A stretch of DNA of 9,301 nt from Nitrospirales bacterium (lineage in GTDB: Bacteria; Nitrospirota; Nitrospiria; Nitrospirales; UBA8639): contig JAJDBO010000246.1 of assembly GCA_029261305.1 (NCBI GenBank), positions 1 through 9,301 on the forward strand, given 5' to 3'. Positions 1 to 8,431 of the stretch are shown here, in pieces. Made by a program: the position numbers and the translations under genes. The notes under the pieces were generated by a model. That model saw only the letters and a list, made by a program, of their open reading frames with translations, did not search any database and was not told the DNA's origin. Numbering within the stretch: the first letter of the stretch is position 1; each line of letters opens with the position of its first letter.

Positions 1-89
1 TCACTGTTGTGGGTCGTCTTCTCAGACGCTTCTACGGCTTCCAAACCTGAATTATTCAACAGGCCCAGAAGTCTTTACTGGGAGGAGGT

Positions 90-836
90 TCAAGATAACC
101 GAAATATTTGCGCCAAAATACCAGTCCTCGTTGAACTTCCAGTCTTTTGTAACACATGCTTGATATGCTCTTTCACGGTATGTTCACTAATGGCCAGCAG
201 ACTGGCTATCTCTCGATTGGTCTTCCCTTCGGCGACATTCATAATTATTTCAAGTTCTCGATCTGTAAGATTAAAATATCGTTGGGCTTCATTTGAGGGT
301 ACCTGCGGTCGCCGGCCAAGCCGTTCCAGAAGAATTAAAAATCGCGGTTCATGTTCTTGATGACCAGGGATTAAAAACCCTCGAAGCAGGACGGGATGTT
401 CATATTCACCAATCACCCGTCGCAATTGAATCTCCTCACCACTCTTCGCACCATTGAGAGACGCTTCCTGCTCAAGCGCTCCACACAGGTCAAAAACTTC
501 TTGTGGCAATACCTCATGGCCCATCAGGCCATTATCTGAGCCAATATTAAGAGCAGCATCTCCATTGCGAACATAGCCCTGATCTACTCCAAACTGCTGG
601 CATATTCCTTCGGCTTCGGCATTCATATACAACAAGGACTTCGCCCCAGTTAAGGAGATCACCCCCGGAACCGCCCGTTTTTCAGCAATCTTTTCAAGGA
701 CCCCTGATGATTCTGGGGTGGCAACTTTTTTCGCTATCTTCGCCATGATTACCTTTTCTTTCCCATCAATGACATTCTCAGCTCGGAAGGAGGAATACCC
801 ACTATTGACTTGTGCCTGGGAAGGAGAAATCTTCAT
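90..836 (-). CDS. LuxR-family HTH transcriptional regulator with PAS-like N-terminal region
   Basis: Probably a DNA-binding transcription regulator of the LuxR/FixJ (GerE) class. With the start chosen here it has 248 residues. The C-terminal 60 (about 188-246) form a textbook GerE four-helix HTH: FNLTDRELEI, then AEGKTNREIA, then the recognition helix around SEHTVKEHIKHVLQKTG. Residues about 57-175 are a single sensory-like domain whose opening (VISLTGAKSLLYMNAEAEG) resembles the first strands of a PAS fold. There is no phosphoacceptor receiver domain, so the input signal is unknown. The start is uncertain. ATG at 836 has GAGG 4 nt upstream and overlaps the stop of a small upstream frame (ATGA). 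ATG at 746 (MAKIAKK) has AAGG 5 nt upstream and would give 218 residues. GTG at 857 is also in frame. The HTH call is firm; the sensory domain call is inference. No clear terminator follows before the window edge. Confidence 0.88.
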   Translation of the reverse strand: MKISPSQAQVNSGYSSFRAENVIDGKEKVIMAKIAKKVATPESSGVLEKIAEKRAVPGVISLTGAKSLLYMNAEAEGICQQFGVDQGYVRNGDAALNIGSDNGLMGHEVLPQEVFDLCGALEQEASLNGAKSGEEIQLRRVIGEYEHPVLLRGFLIPGHQEHEPRFLILLERLGRRPQVPSNEAQRYFNLTDRELEIIMNVAEGKTNREIASLLAISEHTVKEHIKHVLQKTGSSTRTGILAQIFRLS

Positions 837-1051
837 TCTTCCTCGCGCAGGACACACGACACATTTAAAATTCCTCGTGACAGGTATACCCAGATGTATT
901 CGGTTTCAGGGTGACGTTTCTTTATCATCATGGCCCACAGATCTTGCCAATTCCAACGGAATCTGGCTTTCCCCCACCCCAGTATCATGACCTCTATTTG
1001 AAAGCCATCTTTTTGCCAAAGTCCAAGGAGGAGACCCAGCAGCACAAACAT
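833..1051 (-). CDS. possible small hypothetical protein upstream of the LuxR gene
   Basis: A 72-codon open frame that I do not recognise. It starts with a short hydrophobic stretch (MFVLLGLLLGLW), is rich in tryptophan (six residues) and ends in an acidic tail (LREEE). In its favour, its TGA stop shares ATGA with the candidate ATG of the LuxR gene, and its final codons supply the GAGG that would act as that gene's ribosome binding site, as in translationally coupled pairs. Against it, no Shine-Dalgarno sequence precedes its ATG, the frame is closed only 33 nt upstream, and composition gives no further support. It could equally be a chance frame in the LuxR leader. Confidence 0.25.
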   Translation of the reverse strand: MFVLLGLLLGLWQKDGFQIEVMILGWGKARFRWNWQDLWAMMIKKRHPETEYIWVYLSRGILNVSCVLREEE

Positions 1052-1288
1052 GACCGAATAAGGACAAGCACGAACCGAGACTCACCACCAGTTTGCATAA
1101 TGGCCACATTCCGTTCCTTGCTTGTCTGCCATGGGGGTTCACTTTGGGAGATTCTGTGAAGGACATGGCCTTTGAAAAAGACCCCGCCAAGAGCGCCCTG
1201 GGATAAACAATCTTGTCTTGGAGAAAAAGACAGATAGGATTACAGAGGAGTGGTGGTCTGTAAATGGCAACGAAACCTCTCCATACAG
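1052..1288. other. intergenic stretch with no supported gene
   Basis: About 240 bp between the doubtful small frame (or about 450 bp up to the LuxR start if that frame is not real) and the bacterioferritin terminator. It should contain the promoter of the LuxR gene on the minus strand, but I see no convincing -35/-10 pair. The open frames that cross it lack ribosome binding sites and have protein sequences that look random. Confidence 0.5.
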
Positions 1289-1346
1289 AAAAAGCCCTGA
1301 CACTCATGAGATACCCACAGGCACTCCTCATGAACATCAGGGCTTT
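1289..1346 (-). terminator. factor-independent terminator of bacterioferritin
   Basis: Arms 1327-1346 and 1291-1310 form an imperfect 20-bp inverted repeat (17 of 20 positions pair) around a 16-nt loop. The outer ten pairs (AAAGCCCTGA with TCAGGGCTTT) are perfect. Read on the minus strand, the stem ends in GGGCTTTTTCTG, a GC-rich base followed by a U tract, as expected for intrinsic termination. It begins 22 nt after the bacterioferritin stop. The plus-strand reading has only a three-T tail, so it is mainly a minus-strand terminator. Confidence 0.85.
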
Positions 1347-1367
1347 ACCCGGATGAGTCGATGAAGC

Positions 1368-1847
1368 TTAACTCTCTTCTTTTTTAATCTGTTCGCTCAA
1401 ATAGTTTTGAAGACCAACTTGCTTGATGGTTTCCAATTGAGTTTCGATCCAGTCAATATGCTCTTCTTCATCCTGGATCATATCCTCCAGCATATGACGT
1501 GTGGCAAAGTCCCCAACTTTTGTGCAATGTTTCACACCCTCACTCATCAGCTTAACCATGTCTTTTTCTTTGCCAAGGTCTGACTTCAACTGCTCGGAAA
1601 CGTTTTCTCCAATCTTGACCGTCCCCAATCGTTGCATGTTGGGCAACCCATCGAGAAACAAAATATGATCAATCACCGCCTGCGCATCCTTCATTTCTCC
1701 AAAGCTTCGATCAAGCACATGGTGATGAAGTCGCTCGTACCCCCAGTTCTTACACATCTTGGCGTGCAAGAAGTACTGATTAATGACCGTCAGTTCCTCT
1801 GTCAAAATTTTATTCAGTAAATTGATGACTCCTTCTTTTGCCTTCAT
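1368..1847 (-). CDS. bfr: bacterioferritin (heme-binding iron-storage ferritin) with an altered ferroxidase site
   Basis: Cytosolic iron-storage protein. Bacterioferritins assemble as 24-mers, oxidise Fe(II) at a di-iron centre inside each subunit, store the ferric mineral and bind heme between subunits. The 159 residues match the family's usual length of about 158, align without gaps to the E. coli type, and keep its signatures: NQYFLHAKMCKNWG, ILFLDGLPN, DEEEHIDWIETQL and GLQNYL. Numbering coincides with E. coli Bfr. Ferroxidase ligands E18, E51, E94, E127 and H130 are present, and so is the heme ligand M52. The usual H54 is D54 (codon GAT in SFGEMKDAQ), an unusual change at iron site 1. 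The ATG at 1847 has a strong ribosome binding site (AAGGGGG) about 6 nt upstream. It is a single-gene unit with its own candidate promoter (1947-1976) and terminator (1289-1346), divergent from the YyaL fusion gene. No clear Fur box is visible. Confidence 0.97.
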   Translation of the reverse strand: MKAKEGVINLLNKILTEELTVINQYFLHAKMCKNWGYERLHHHVLDRSFGEMKDAQAVIDHILFLDGLPNMQRLGTVKIGENVSEQLKSDLGKEKDMVKLMSEGVKHCTKVGDFATRHMLEDMIQDEEEHIDWIETQLETIKQVGLQNYLSEQIKKEES

Positions 1848-1946
1848 ACCGGCCCCCTTTCTTCTTTCCTAACTATAAACGTCATTCATATTTCAAAGTG
1901 ACTTTCCAAAGAAAAGCCACATCACATTCTTCTTATTCACAAACTC

Positions 1947-1976
1947 ATGCTACCTCTCATTTTCGGAATCTGTCAA
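1947..1976 (-). promoter_or_regulatory. candidate sigma-70 promoter of bacterioferritin
   Basis: Read on the minus strand, a perfect TTGACA (-35, 1976-1971) is followed after 18 bp by TAGCAT (-10, 1952-1947; four of six consensus positions). Transcription would begin near 1940, leaving an AT-rich leader of about 93 nt before the bacterioferritin ATG. It is predicted from motif and position only. Confidence 0.5.
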
Positions 1977-2015
1977 TAGATTACTTTAGGTATTTTTCCT
2001 TAATCATGATTCTCT

Positions 2016-2059
2016 TTCTCAACTTCGCTGACTTAGATTCTCAAGTTCGCTGATTTGAA
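2016..2059. repeat. tandem pair of 22-bp imperfect repeats in the divergent promoter region
   Basis: Two adjacent 22-bp units (2016-2037 and 2038-2059) match at 18 of 22 positions; both contain TTCGCTGA. A third partial copy starts at 2060 and keeps about the first 11 bases. Each full unit also contains an imperfect dyad of pattern AAnTnnGCnnAnTT (2021-2034 and 2043-2056), longer in the second copy as TCAAGTTCGCTGATTTGA. A period of 22 bp places both copies on the same DNA face, as expected for side-by-side binding of a dimeric regulator. The pair lies 40 bp upstream of the bacterioferritin -35 element and about 105 bp upstream of the fusion gene. The operator role is inferred. Confidence 0.5.
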
Positions 2060-2070
2060 TTTTCAACTTC

Positions 2071-2083
2071 AGGATACGATCCT
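2071..2083. promoter_or_regulatory. small dyad adjoining the tandem repeats
   Basis: AGGATACGATCCT is a perfect 5-bp inverted repeat with a 3-bp centre, directly after the tandem units and about 80 bp before the fusion gene start. It could be a further protein-binding site, but a 5-bp arm can occur by chance. Confidence 0.2.
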
Positions 2084-2126
2084 CGCAATAGACATTTCAA
2101 AAAATATTCATGCGGTGTTCCCTCAT

Positions 2127-2156
2127 TTGACCAATATTCTTTTCCAGTGCTACCGT
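2127..2156 (+). promoter_or_regulatory. weak candidate promoter giving a leaderless transcript of the YyaL-AKR gene
   Basis: TTGACC (2127-2132), 18 bp, then TACCGT (2151-2156), which fits the TAnnnT -10 pattern described for leaderless genes in some bacteria. The gap of 7 nt to the ATG at 2164 would place the transcript start on or next to the start codon. The gene has no Shine-Dalgarno sequence, which agrees with this reading. The -10 matches the general consensus at only three positions, so this is tentative. Confidence 0.25.
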
Positions 2157-2163
2157 CGCCGTC

Positions 2164-5100
2164 ATGTCTGACGCCAAGCACCCCCATCCAGCAAATCGCC
2201 TCATCCACGAAACCAGTCCCTACTTGCTTCAGCACGCGTACAATCCTGTTGACTGGTATGCTTGGGGCGAAGAAGCGCTCACGCGAGCACAAACCGAAGG
2301 CAAACCCATTTTGCTTTCTATCGGCTATTCAGCCTGCCATTGGTGTCACGTCATGGAACGAGAATCGTTTGAAAATGATGAGATTGCCAAATTGATGAAC
2401 CAAGACTATGTCTGCGTGAAGGTCGATCGGGAAGAACGCCCAGACCTCGACGAGATTTATATGCAAGCCACCCTGGCCATGAACCAAGGAAACGGTGGCT
2501 GGCCCATGACTGTATTTTTAACCCCTGATCAACAACCGATCTTTGCAGGCACCTATTTTCCACCGACGGATAAATGGGGACGCCCAGGATTTGGAACCGT
2601 GTTGAAAAAGATCGCGGAAGGATGGCACAAAGACCGCGACGAAATTGTTGAAACCGCATCTCGATTTACTACGCGATTGCAGAAATCCATTCAAGTCCCC
2701 TCGCCCACTACCGTAGGTCAAACAGAACTGGATGCTGGGACAGAACAATTCGCCAAAAACTTTGATCCGGTCTTTGGGGGTTTTGGGCAGGCACCAAAAT
2801 TTCCACCAGCCACTGGGCTTTCATTTCTTCTTCGACATTATCATCAAACCGGAAATGACCACACATTACACATGGTGTGCAAAACCCTCGATGCCATGGC
2901 TGCTGGTGGCATGTATGACCACATGGCGGGAGGATTTTCACGCTATTCTACCGATGAGCGTTGGCTGGTCCCGCATTTTGAAAAAATGTTGTATGACAAT
3001 TCGCTGCTGGCCAAAACCTATGTCGAAGCCTATCAGCTCACCCAAGACCCCAATTACCAGCGCGTGGCCACTGAGACTCTTGATTACATCATTCGAGAAA
3101 TGACTTCTCCTGATGGTGGGTTTTATTCGGCCACCGATGCAGACTCTGAAGGCGTGGAAGGCAAATTCTTTGTTTGGAATCCCGAGCAAATTCAAGCCAT
3201 TACGTCATCTGAAGAGGATGCCAAACGTTTCTGTGCCTATTATGACATCACAGACGATGGCAATTGGGAACATCATAGTATCCCCAATACCCCGCGCGGT
3301 CTTGATGACGTGGCTCAAGAATTGGGTTGTTCTCCGGAGGAACTCCAACACTCGATTGACCAAGTGCGTCCCATTGTTTACCAAGCTCGCTTGAAACGTA
3401 TCCCTCCAGGTCTGGATGACAAAATCATCACCGCATGGAATGGCATGATGATCAGCGCCATGGCGGAAGCCGCTCGTGTCTTTGGCCAAGCCCGATACTT
3501 GGATGCAGCCATAAATGCCACGGACTTCCTTCTTCGAATTCTTTCAAGGCCAGATGGTGGGTTGTACCGAACATGCCGGGAGAACAAAGCCCACTTAGAT
3601 GCCTACCTTGAAGATTATGCCTTTCTCATCGAAGCCCTGATTGATGTATTCGAAGCAGGTGGAAGCGAACGGTATTTAACCGAAGCCGTCAGACTCGCTG
3701 AACGACTAATTCAAGATTTTTCCGATCAGGAGCATGGCGGATTTTTCACAACCGCAAAGGATCATGAAGCCCTTATCCTCCGAAGCCGTGAAGGCCCAGA
3801 TGGTGCCACCCCCAGCGGGAATGCCGTGGCTGCCATGGCTTTGGCTCGGCTTTCGTTTCACTTTGGACAAGAAGATTTCCGTGATGCTGCGACACAAGCC
3901 ATTCGAGCCTATGGCCAACAGATCGCTCAAATCCCGCGAGGTTTTGCGAAGACCTTAATTGCCTCGGACCTACTTCTTAAAGGCCCGGTTGAAATAGCGT
4001 TAGTCGGCACACCTGGGGACTTGGGCTTGGAAGCTCTGTCCAAAGAACTTCGGCGACATTTCGTGCCCAATCGCGTCATCGCTCATATTGATCCCAATAA
4101 ATCCAAGTCAACACACCCACTACTGAAAGACAAAACCCTTGTGCAGGGTAAACCAGCACTCTATATCTGCAAAAACTTTGCCTGCGCAGCACCTATTACC
4201 GACCCAAAACTCATTGGGCCAGCGTTAGCCAATCATCTTAATCCATCTTCCGATTCGCCTGCGGCACCAACCACCATGCTCAAAGCCTCTGGTCGCCAAG
4301 GCAAAGCGACGGCGCAAGGAACCGGAGCTTATGTCTCACGCATCTTATCTGCCTCTTTGGTTAATCCACCATCTGCCACCGGCTATACATCCTTGGGATC
4401 AACGAACCTCACCACTTCTCGACTTGGATTTGGCGGATACCGCATCACTGAAAGTCAAGATGAGCACCGAGAGGCGCTACGCAAAGCCCTTCGCGAAGGA
4501 TGCAACCTCATCGACACCTCGACGAACTATACCGATGGAAGTAGCGAGCGATTGATTGGTGCTGTGCTAAAAGGACTCATTGCCGATCAAGAAGTCACAC
4601 GGGAAGAAGTGATTGTGGTCTCGAAGATTGGCTACGTGCAGGGCCAGAATCTCACCCGTGCTGAGGCTAAAGAACAAGCAGGGCAGGCCTTTCCAGACAT
4701 GGTGAAATATGGCGAGGGTTTGTGGCATTGCCTCCACCCCGAATTTCTTGAAGATCAACTCACCCTTTCCCTCGATCGCCTCGGACTAGAAACGCTCGAC
4801 GTATGCCTACTCCACAACCCAGAGTATTTTCTTTCCGATGCCAAAAACAAAAAACGGACCGTTGATGAAGAAAAACTCCAAGAATTGAGAATCGAGTTCT
4901 ATCGCCGACTGCAACAAGCATTCAAGTATTTTGAAGAACAGGTGACGGCCGGACGACTCCAATACTATGGAGTCTCATCCAACACCTCGACAGGATCTCC
5001 AGAGGACCCAGAGGCCACCTCACTCTCTCTAATGCTTGAATGTGCACAAGCTGCGGCCCAAGACCTTGGAAAAGCTTCGCATGCGTTTCGAGTCTTGCAA

Positions 5101-5865
5101 CTCCCGATGAACTTATTTGAATCAGGTGCATTGCTCACTCCCAACACTGGAAGTGGTGGGACACAGACAGTGCTGGAATTTTCTCAACAAGAACAGATTG
5201 CAGTATTGGTAAATCGGCCACTCAACGCGATTCCCTCCAAGCATCGCGGCATGATTCGGTTGGCCGATCCACATACCGAACCTGTTGAATCGACATTTGA
5301 GGAACAACATGAACTGCTCGCCTCCTTGGAAGAGGAATTTCGGAACGACTTTGTCCCGCATATTCCCTACTCAGGCAAGGGTCTCGAGCCAAAAGACTTT
5401 TTTTCGTTCACGGAAGAACTGAAAAGCCTTCGCCCTCGACTCCAGGGGCTTGAACACTGGGATCAAATTGAATCACAGATGATTGCGCCACACGTGAATC
5501 AAGCACTCCAAGTCGTCACCAAACACCTTGGGGAAGATCACTCCAGCGCATGGAAGAATTGGCAGAACCGCTACCTTCCAAAACTCGTCACGCTATTTCT
5601 TGTGTTGCGAAAAGAGTCCGCTCAAAAAAACCGCGAGGCGATAACAGCAATATCCGGACTCATAGATCCCCTTATACCAGAAGACAGACGTTCCGAACTT
5701 ATTTCCCGTAAAGCCCTCTGGACACTTACCAGCACTCCAGGCGTCACCTGCGTACTCAACGGCATGCGATCTGTTGCCTATGTGGAGGATGTGCTAAAAA
5801 TCTTGAACTGGGCACCTCTTTCCTCTCCCCGAGACATATATGAAATAATCAGGCACCCTCAGTAA
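2164..5865 (+). CDS. YyaL/SPATA20 (DUF255) protein fused to an aldo/keto reductase
   Basis: A single 1233-residue cytosolic polypeptide with three modules and no signal peptide. Residues 1-165 are the thioredoxin-like DUF255 domain ([26 protein letters not shown] at 58-62, REERPD, GTYFPP). Residues about 190-690 are the (alpha/alpha)6-barrel part, related in fold to N-acylglucosamine 2-epimerases, with [15 protein letters not shown] from 248, PHFEKMLYD from 270, [11 protein letters not shown] from 325, [11 protein letters not shown] ending at 428, DGATPSGN from 546 and a closing CKNFAC at 669-674. This is a complete YyaL protein (family usually near 680 residues). After a Ser/Ala/Thr-rich linker (about 693-748), residues 750-1233 form an aldo/keto reductase with RLGFGGYRI and the catalytic tetrad D784, Y789, K821, H884; GVSS (936-939) and the [11 protein letters not shown] end (1190-1200) are also kept. 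The reductase is nearly 485 residues instead of about 320, owing to helical insertions near 889-920 and 1025-1175. YyaL function is poorly defined and the substrate is unknown; NAD(P)H-dependent carbonyl reduction is inferred. The ATG at 2164 is the family-like start, with a stop codon at 2128 and no Shine-Dalgarno sequence. Confidence 0.93.
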   Translation: MSDAKHPHPANRLIHETSPYLLQHAYNPVDWYAWGEEALTRAQTEGKPILLSIGYSACHWCHVMERESFENDEIAKLMNQDYVCVKVDREERPDLDEIYMQATLAMNQGNGGWPMTVFLTPDQQPIFAGTYFPPTDKWGRPGFGTVLKKIAEGWHKDRDEIVETASRFTTRLQKSIQVPSPTTVGQTELDAGTEQFAKNFDPVFGGFGQAPKFPPATGLSFLLRHYHQTGNDHTLHMVCKTLDAMAAGGMYDHMAGGFSRYSTDERWLVPHFEKMLYDNSLLAKTYVEAYQLTQDPNYQRVATETLDYIIREMTSPDGGFYSATDADSEGVEGKFFVWNPEQIQAITSSEEDAKRFCAYYDITDDGNWEHHSIPNTPRGLDDVAQELGCSPEELQHSIDQVRPIVYQARLKRIPPGLDDKIITAWNGMMISAMAEAARVFGQARYLDAAINATDFLLRILSRPDGGLYRTCRENKAHLDAYLEDYAFLIEALIDVFEAGGSERYLTEAVRLAERLIQDFSDQEHGGFFTTAKDHEALILRSREGPDGATPSGNAVAAMALARLSFHFGQEDFRDAATQAIRAYGQQIAQIPRGFAKTLIASDLLLKGPVEIALVGTPGDLGLEALSKELRRHFVPNRVIAHIDPNKSKSTHPLLKDKTLVQGKPALYICKNFACAAPITDPKLIGPALANHLNPSSDSPAAPTTMLKASGRQGKATAQGTGAYVSRILSASLVNPPSATGYTSLGSTNLTTSRLGFGGYRITESQDEHREALRKALREGCNLIDTSTNYTDGSSERLIGAVLKGLIADQEVTREEVIVVSKIGYVQGQNLTRAEAKEQAGQAFPDMVKYGEGLWHCLHPEFLEDQLTLSLDRLGLETLDVCLLHNPEYFLSDAKNKKRTVDEEKLQELRIEFYRRLQQAFKYFEEQVTAGRLQYYGVSSNTSTGSPEDPEATSLSLMLECAQAAAQDLGKASHAFRVLQLPMNLFESGALLTPNTGSGGTQTVLEFSQQEQIAVLVNRPLNAIPSKHRGMIRLADPHTEPVESTFEEQHELLASLEEEFRNDFVPHIPYSGKGLEPKDFFSFTEELKSLRPRLQGLEHWDQIESQMIAPHVNQALQVVTKHLGEDHSSAWKNWQNRYLPKLVTLFLVLRKESAQKNREAITAISGLIDPLIPEDRRSELISRKALWTLTSTPGVTCVLNGMRSVAYVEDVLKILNWAPLSSPRDIYEIIRHPQ

Positions 5866-8414
5866 GCACCAGACCACTTCCCCCACAACCGTCCTAGGTT
5901 GTTGGCTTCTTGTTGAAAAATATTTCCAGGAAGATTGACCACAGAAAGAGCCTGGGCTTGGGTTGTTTGGATCAAGGTCTCAGGGGAACTTAATTTCTGA
6001 CTTACCACAATGGCTCCATCCCGATCGGTCCGATACACCTCAATGCCTTTTTGGTCATAGTGTTTAAGGACCGAGGGCGCAGGATGCCCATAGCGATTCC
6101 GTTGTCCCGCAGACACTACCGCAGTCTTTGCCGTCAATACATTCAGCCAATCTTTGCTGAATGAACTTTTGGCCCCATGATGGGGAATCTTGACCAGCGT
6201 CGCGCTTTGGACATCGGAATCAGTGGCCATTCGTGCCAATGATTCGACTTCGGCATCGGCATTTAGCAAAATTGAATGGCCGCCACAGTTAAGACTCAAC
6301 ACCACTGAAAGATTATTCAGCTCAGCTCCACTGTAATTTTCTTGGAGGGATTGAGACATTCTTTTCTCTTTTCGCGGTGGATTGAGCGACCGCAACTGAC
6401 ACTCGCTTGCATCCACAAGATCTCGTCCAGCCCAAGCCACCTGCTCGATTAGCCTTTTCTCATTTAGGACGTTACTCAATCTTTGATAAAAGGGCTCAAC
6501 TCGTGAAACGCCATTGGTCCAATAGTGACCGACATCGAAATGCTGAATGATCCAAACCAGCCCTCCGACATGATCAAGTTGAGGATGGGTGGCGACAAGA
6601 TGATCAATTTTTCGAATACCTTGATCCCACAAGTATGGTCCAACCACCATCCGGCCCATATCCCAACGCTCATAGGCCGCACCTCCGTCAATAAGCACCG
6701 TTTGTCCATCAGGCAATTCGAGGAGTGTCGCATCTCCTTGCCCAACGTCCAGAAACGTCGTACGCAGCGTATCGTCATGAAAGATTAACCGAGGAGCCCA
6801 CATCCACCAGGCAATAAGCGCAATGACGACAACGGTGCTCACCCATCGAAACACTGGCCGATGATGGCGAGACACGAAGAAGAGGCACAGGTAAAATCCC
6901 GCAATCGCCAAAGGTGCCGGCGACGACACATGCCATTCAGCACCAGGCACACGCGCCAGGAAATGAACTAAAAATCTCAATCCATCAAGAATGAGTTGAC
7001 TTAGCCAGGCCAAGGGAAGACTTTCTAAATCAAATACCAACGTGAGGATTGACGTCAATAATCCGAGCGGCACGACAAACAACCCGACGAACGGCACCAC
7101 GGCCATGTTAGCCACCACGCCAAGCCAGGCGACTTGATTAAAGTAATAGGCAACCAGTGGCAGCGTCGCGAACGTCGCGGCAAATGAAATAAGAAGATAC
7201 TGATAAATCCAGGTCTGTATCTTTTCACGAGACGATTGAATATCGTCCAATTTTTCTTCAAAGTCATTGGTGAACTGAAGGGCCAATGCAATCGCGAAGA
7301 CCGACACATAGGACAATTGAAACGACAAGTCATAGATCACCATGGGATCAAACAACGTCGCGAGTAAGGCAGATACTCCCAATGCAATGATAATCTGGCG
7401 TTCGTGACCAAACCATACAGCCAGCAGGTACAACGCAATCATGATAAGCGATCGAACCGTTGCCACATGCCCCCCCGATAGTAGGGTATAAAATAAGACC
7501 AAGGGCAGAGTAATAACTACCGCAAGTTGTTTCGGCGTGATTCGGCAAGAAAGCCACTCCAACCATGGTGCCGGCATACGCCGGGTCAGTCCCCTGATAG
7601 ACATAAATGACAAAAACGCCAACAACCCCAAATGAGAACCAGAGATGGAAATTATATGGACGGTCCCTGTCGTCATAAAATCGTCCCGAATATCTTGGTC
7701 AATATAACTTTGTTCTCCGACAATCATTCCAAGAAATAAACCTCGTGCAGGATCATTGAGACTGGATAACACGGCTTGACGAACCTGGTTTCGCCATTGA
7801 TCTATCCGGCTCAAGAAAAACCCAGTTACCTTAGCCGAGTCTGGCAAAACAACCTGAATTTTATTTGGCCCCTTCACCATGGCCACCGCTTCAACCCCGC
7901 GTTGCTGAAGGTATGCACCATAATCAAAACCTCCAGGATTTCTCGTCCCAAAAGGCGCACGCACGCGAGCCCTGACTGTGATCTCATTTCCACGATGCAC
8001 ACTAGCATCAGGCTCACGCCATGTGAGTCGAAGTAAGCCCTGAACCTTCTTCTTCGTCTCCCCTTCACCAATCGAGGTAACATGTACCAGCATCGTCATG
8101 CGCCCTGGCGCATGCTGTACAGGGGCACCAACCATACCTGACAACAACACTTCTTCTTCGCCAGCAGTAGAAATAAGGATGGTGGAAGACTTTCCCCATT
8201 CGCCAATTGCCCAATAGCCAACACCGACTAAAAGACAAACATAGAGGATAAGGCCTGTTGTTGGTGTGAGGCGGTCCTTGCGCTCACACAACGTCAACCC
8301 AATGGCGAGACCAACCAAAATGGTAATTACCAAAAAGGGAATATAGAGAAAATAGGAACCTAAGCAGAGGCCTAGAAGAAAAAACACAATGCGGGGTAGG
8401 AGATTTGATGACAC
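5859..8414 (-). CDS. comEC: ComEC/Rec2-family DNA internalization channel
   Basis: Inner-membrane channel that carries single-stranded DNA into the cytoplasm during natural transformation. The 851 residues show the full family order. An N-terminal hydrophobic region of about two to three membrane segments (about 8-72) is followed by a soluble DUF4131/OB-like region (about 75-200, with [19 protein letters not shown]). The polytopic Competence domain (about 220-540) has [10 protein letters not shown] and [12 protein letters not shown] at 252-263. The C-terminal metallo-beta-lactamase-like domain has LDVGQGDA from 555, LIDGG, THPQLDH with H610/D614/H615, PHHG at 744-747 and NRYGHP. The start is GTG at 8414, with no good Shine-Dalgarno sequence. 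It lies 17 bp after the glmM stop, so translation may depend on coupling to glmM. The 3' end overlaps the convergent fusion gene by 7 bp. Nothing essential looks lost. The family call is firm, but a transformation phenotype cannot be inferred without the other competence genes. Confidence 0.95.
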   Translation of the reverse strand: MSSNLLPRIVFFLLGLCLGSYFLYIPFLVITILVGLAIGLTLCERKDRLTPTTGLILYVCLLVGVGYWAIGEWGKSSTILISTAGEEEVLLSGMVGAPVQHAPGRMTMLVHVTSIGEGETKKKVQGLLRLTWREPDASVHRGNEITVRARVRAPFGTRNPGGFDYGAYLQQRGVEAVAMVKGPNKIQVVLPDSAKVTGFFLSRIDQWRNQVRQAVLSSLNDPARGLFLGMIVGEQSYIDQDIRDDFMTTGTVHIISISGSHLGLLAFLSFMSIRGLTRRMPAPWLEWLSCRITPKQLAVVITLPLVLFYTLLSGGHVATVRSLIMIALYLLAVWFGHERQIIIALGVSALLATLFDPMVIYDLSFQLSYVSVFAIALALQFTNDFEEKLDDIQSSREKIQTWIYQYLLISFAATFATLPLVAYYFNQVAWLGVVANMAVVPFVGLFVVPLGLLTSILTLVFDLESLPLAWLSQLILDGLRFLVHFLARVPGAEWHVSSPAPLAIAGFYLCLFFVSRHHRPVFRWVSTVVVIALIAWWMWAPRLIFHDDTLRTTFLDVGQGDATLLELPDGQTVLIDGGAAYERWDMGRMVVGPYLWDQGIRKIDHLVATHPQLDHVGGLVWIIQHFDVGHYWTNGVSRVEPFYQRLSNVLNEKRLIEQVAWAGRDLVDASECQLRSLNPPRKEKRMSQSLQENYSGAELNNLSVVLSLNCGGHSILLNADAEVESLARMATDSDVQSATLVKIPHHGAKSSFSKDWLNVLTAKTAVVSAGQRNRYGHPAPSVLKHYDQKGIEVYRTDRDGAIVVSQKLSSPETLIQTTQAQALSVVNLPGNIFQQEANNLGRLWGKWSGAY

Positions 8415-8431
8415 GAAACTTAGGAGGAGCC

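Noticed and set aside
15..82. Two short hairpins downstream of the LuxR stop (CGTCT-4-AGACG and CCCAG-9-CTGGG)
   Set aside because: Stems of only 5 bp with no following T tract on the minus strand; not convincing as a terminator.
7..360. 117-codon plus-strand open frame
   Set aside because: It is opposite the conserved HTH-coding part of the LuxR gene; its composition fits a shadow frame.
906..1337. 143-codon minus-strand open frame upstream of the LuxR gene
   Set aside because: Its start lies inside the bacterioferritin terminator stem, it has no ribosome binding site, and the Cys/Pro/Arg-rich sequence resembles no family and looks like random translation.
1895..1905. AAAGTGACTTT dyad in the bacterioferritin leader
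   Set aside because: 5-bp AT-rich arms, no second copy, no family of sites recognised.
2002..2011. Perfect 10-bp palindrome AATCATGATT in the divergent region
   Set aside because: Short, AT-rich and single copy; expected by chance in sequence of this composition.
2041..2292. 83-codon minus-strand open frame across the fusion gene start
   Set aside because: It overlaps conserved DUF255 coding sequence and the divergent regulatory region, has no family resemblance and no ribosome binding site.
4276..4413. Separate start for a stand-alone aldo/keto reductase inside the fusion gene
   Set aside because: The only nearby ATG (4276) has no Shine-Dalgarno sequence, and the frame is continuous with the YyaL part, so one polypeptide is the simpler reading.
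5885..5902. ACAACC-6-GGTTGT inverted repeat just after the fusion gene stop
   Set aside because: A 6-bp stem within the comEC coding end and without a T tract; unlikely to terminate transcription.
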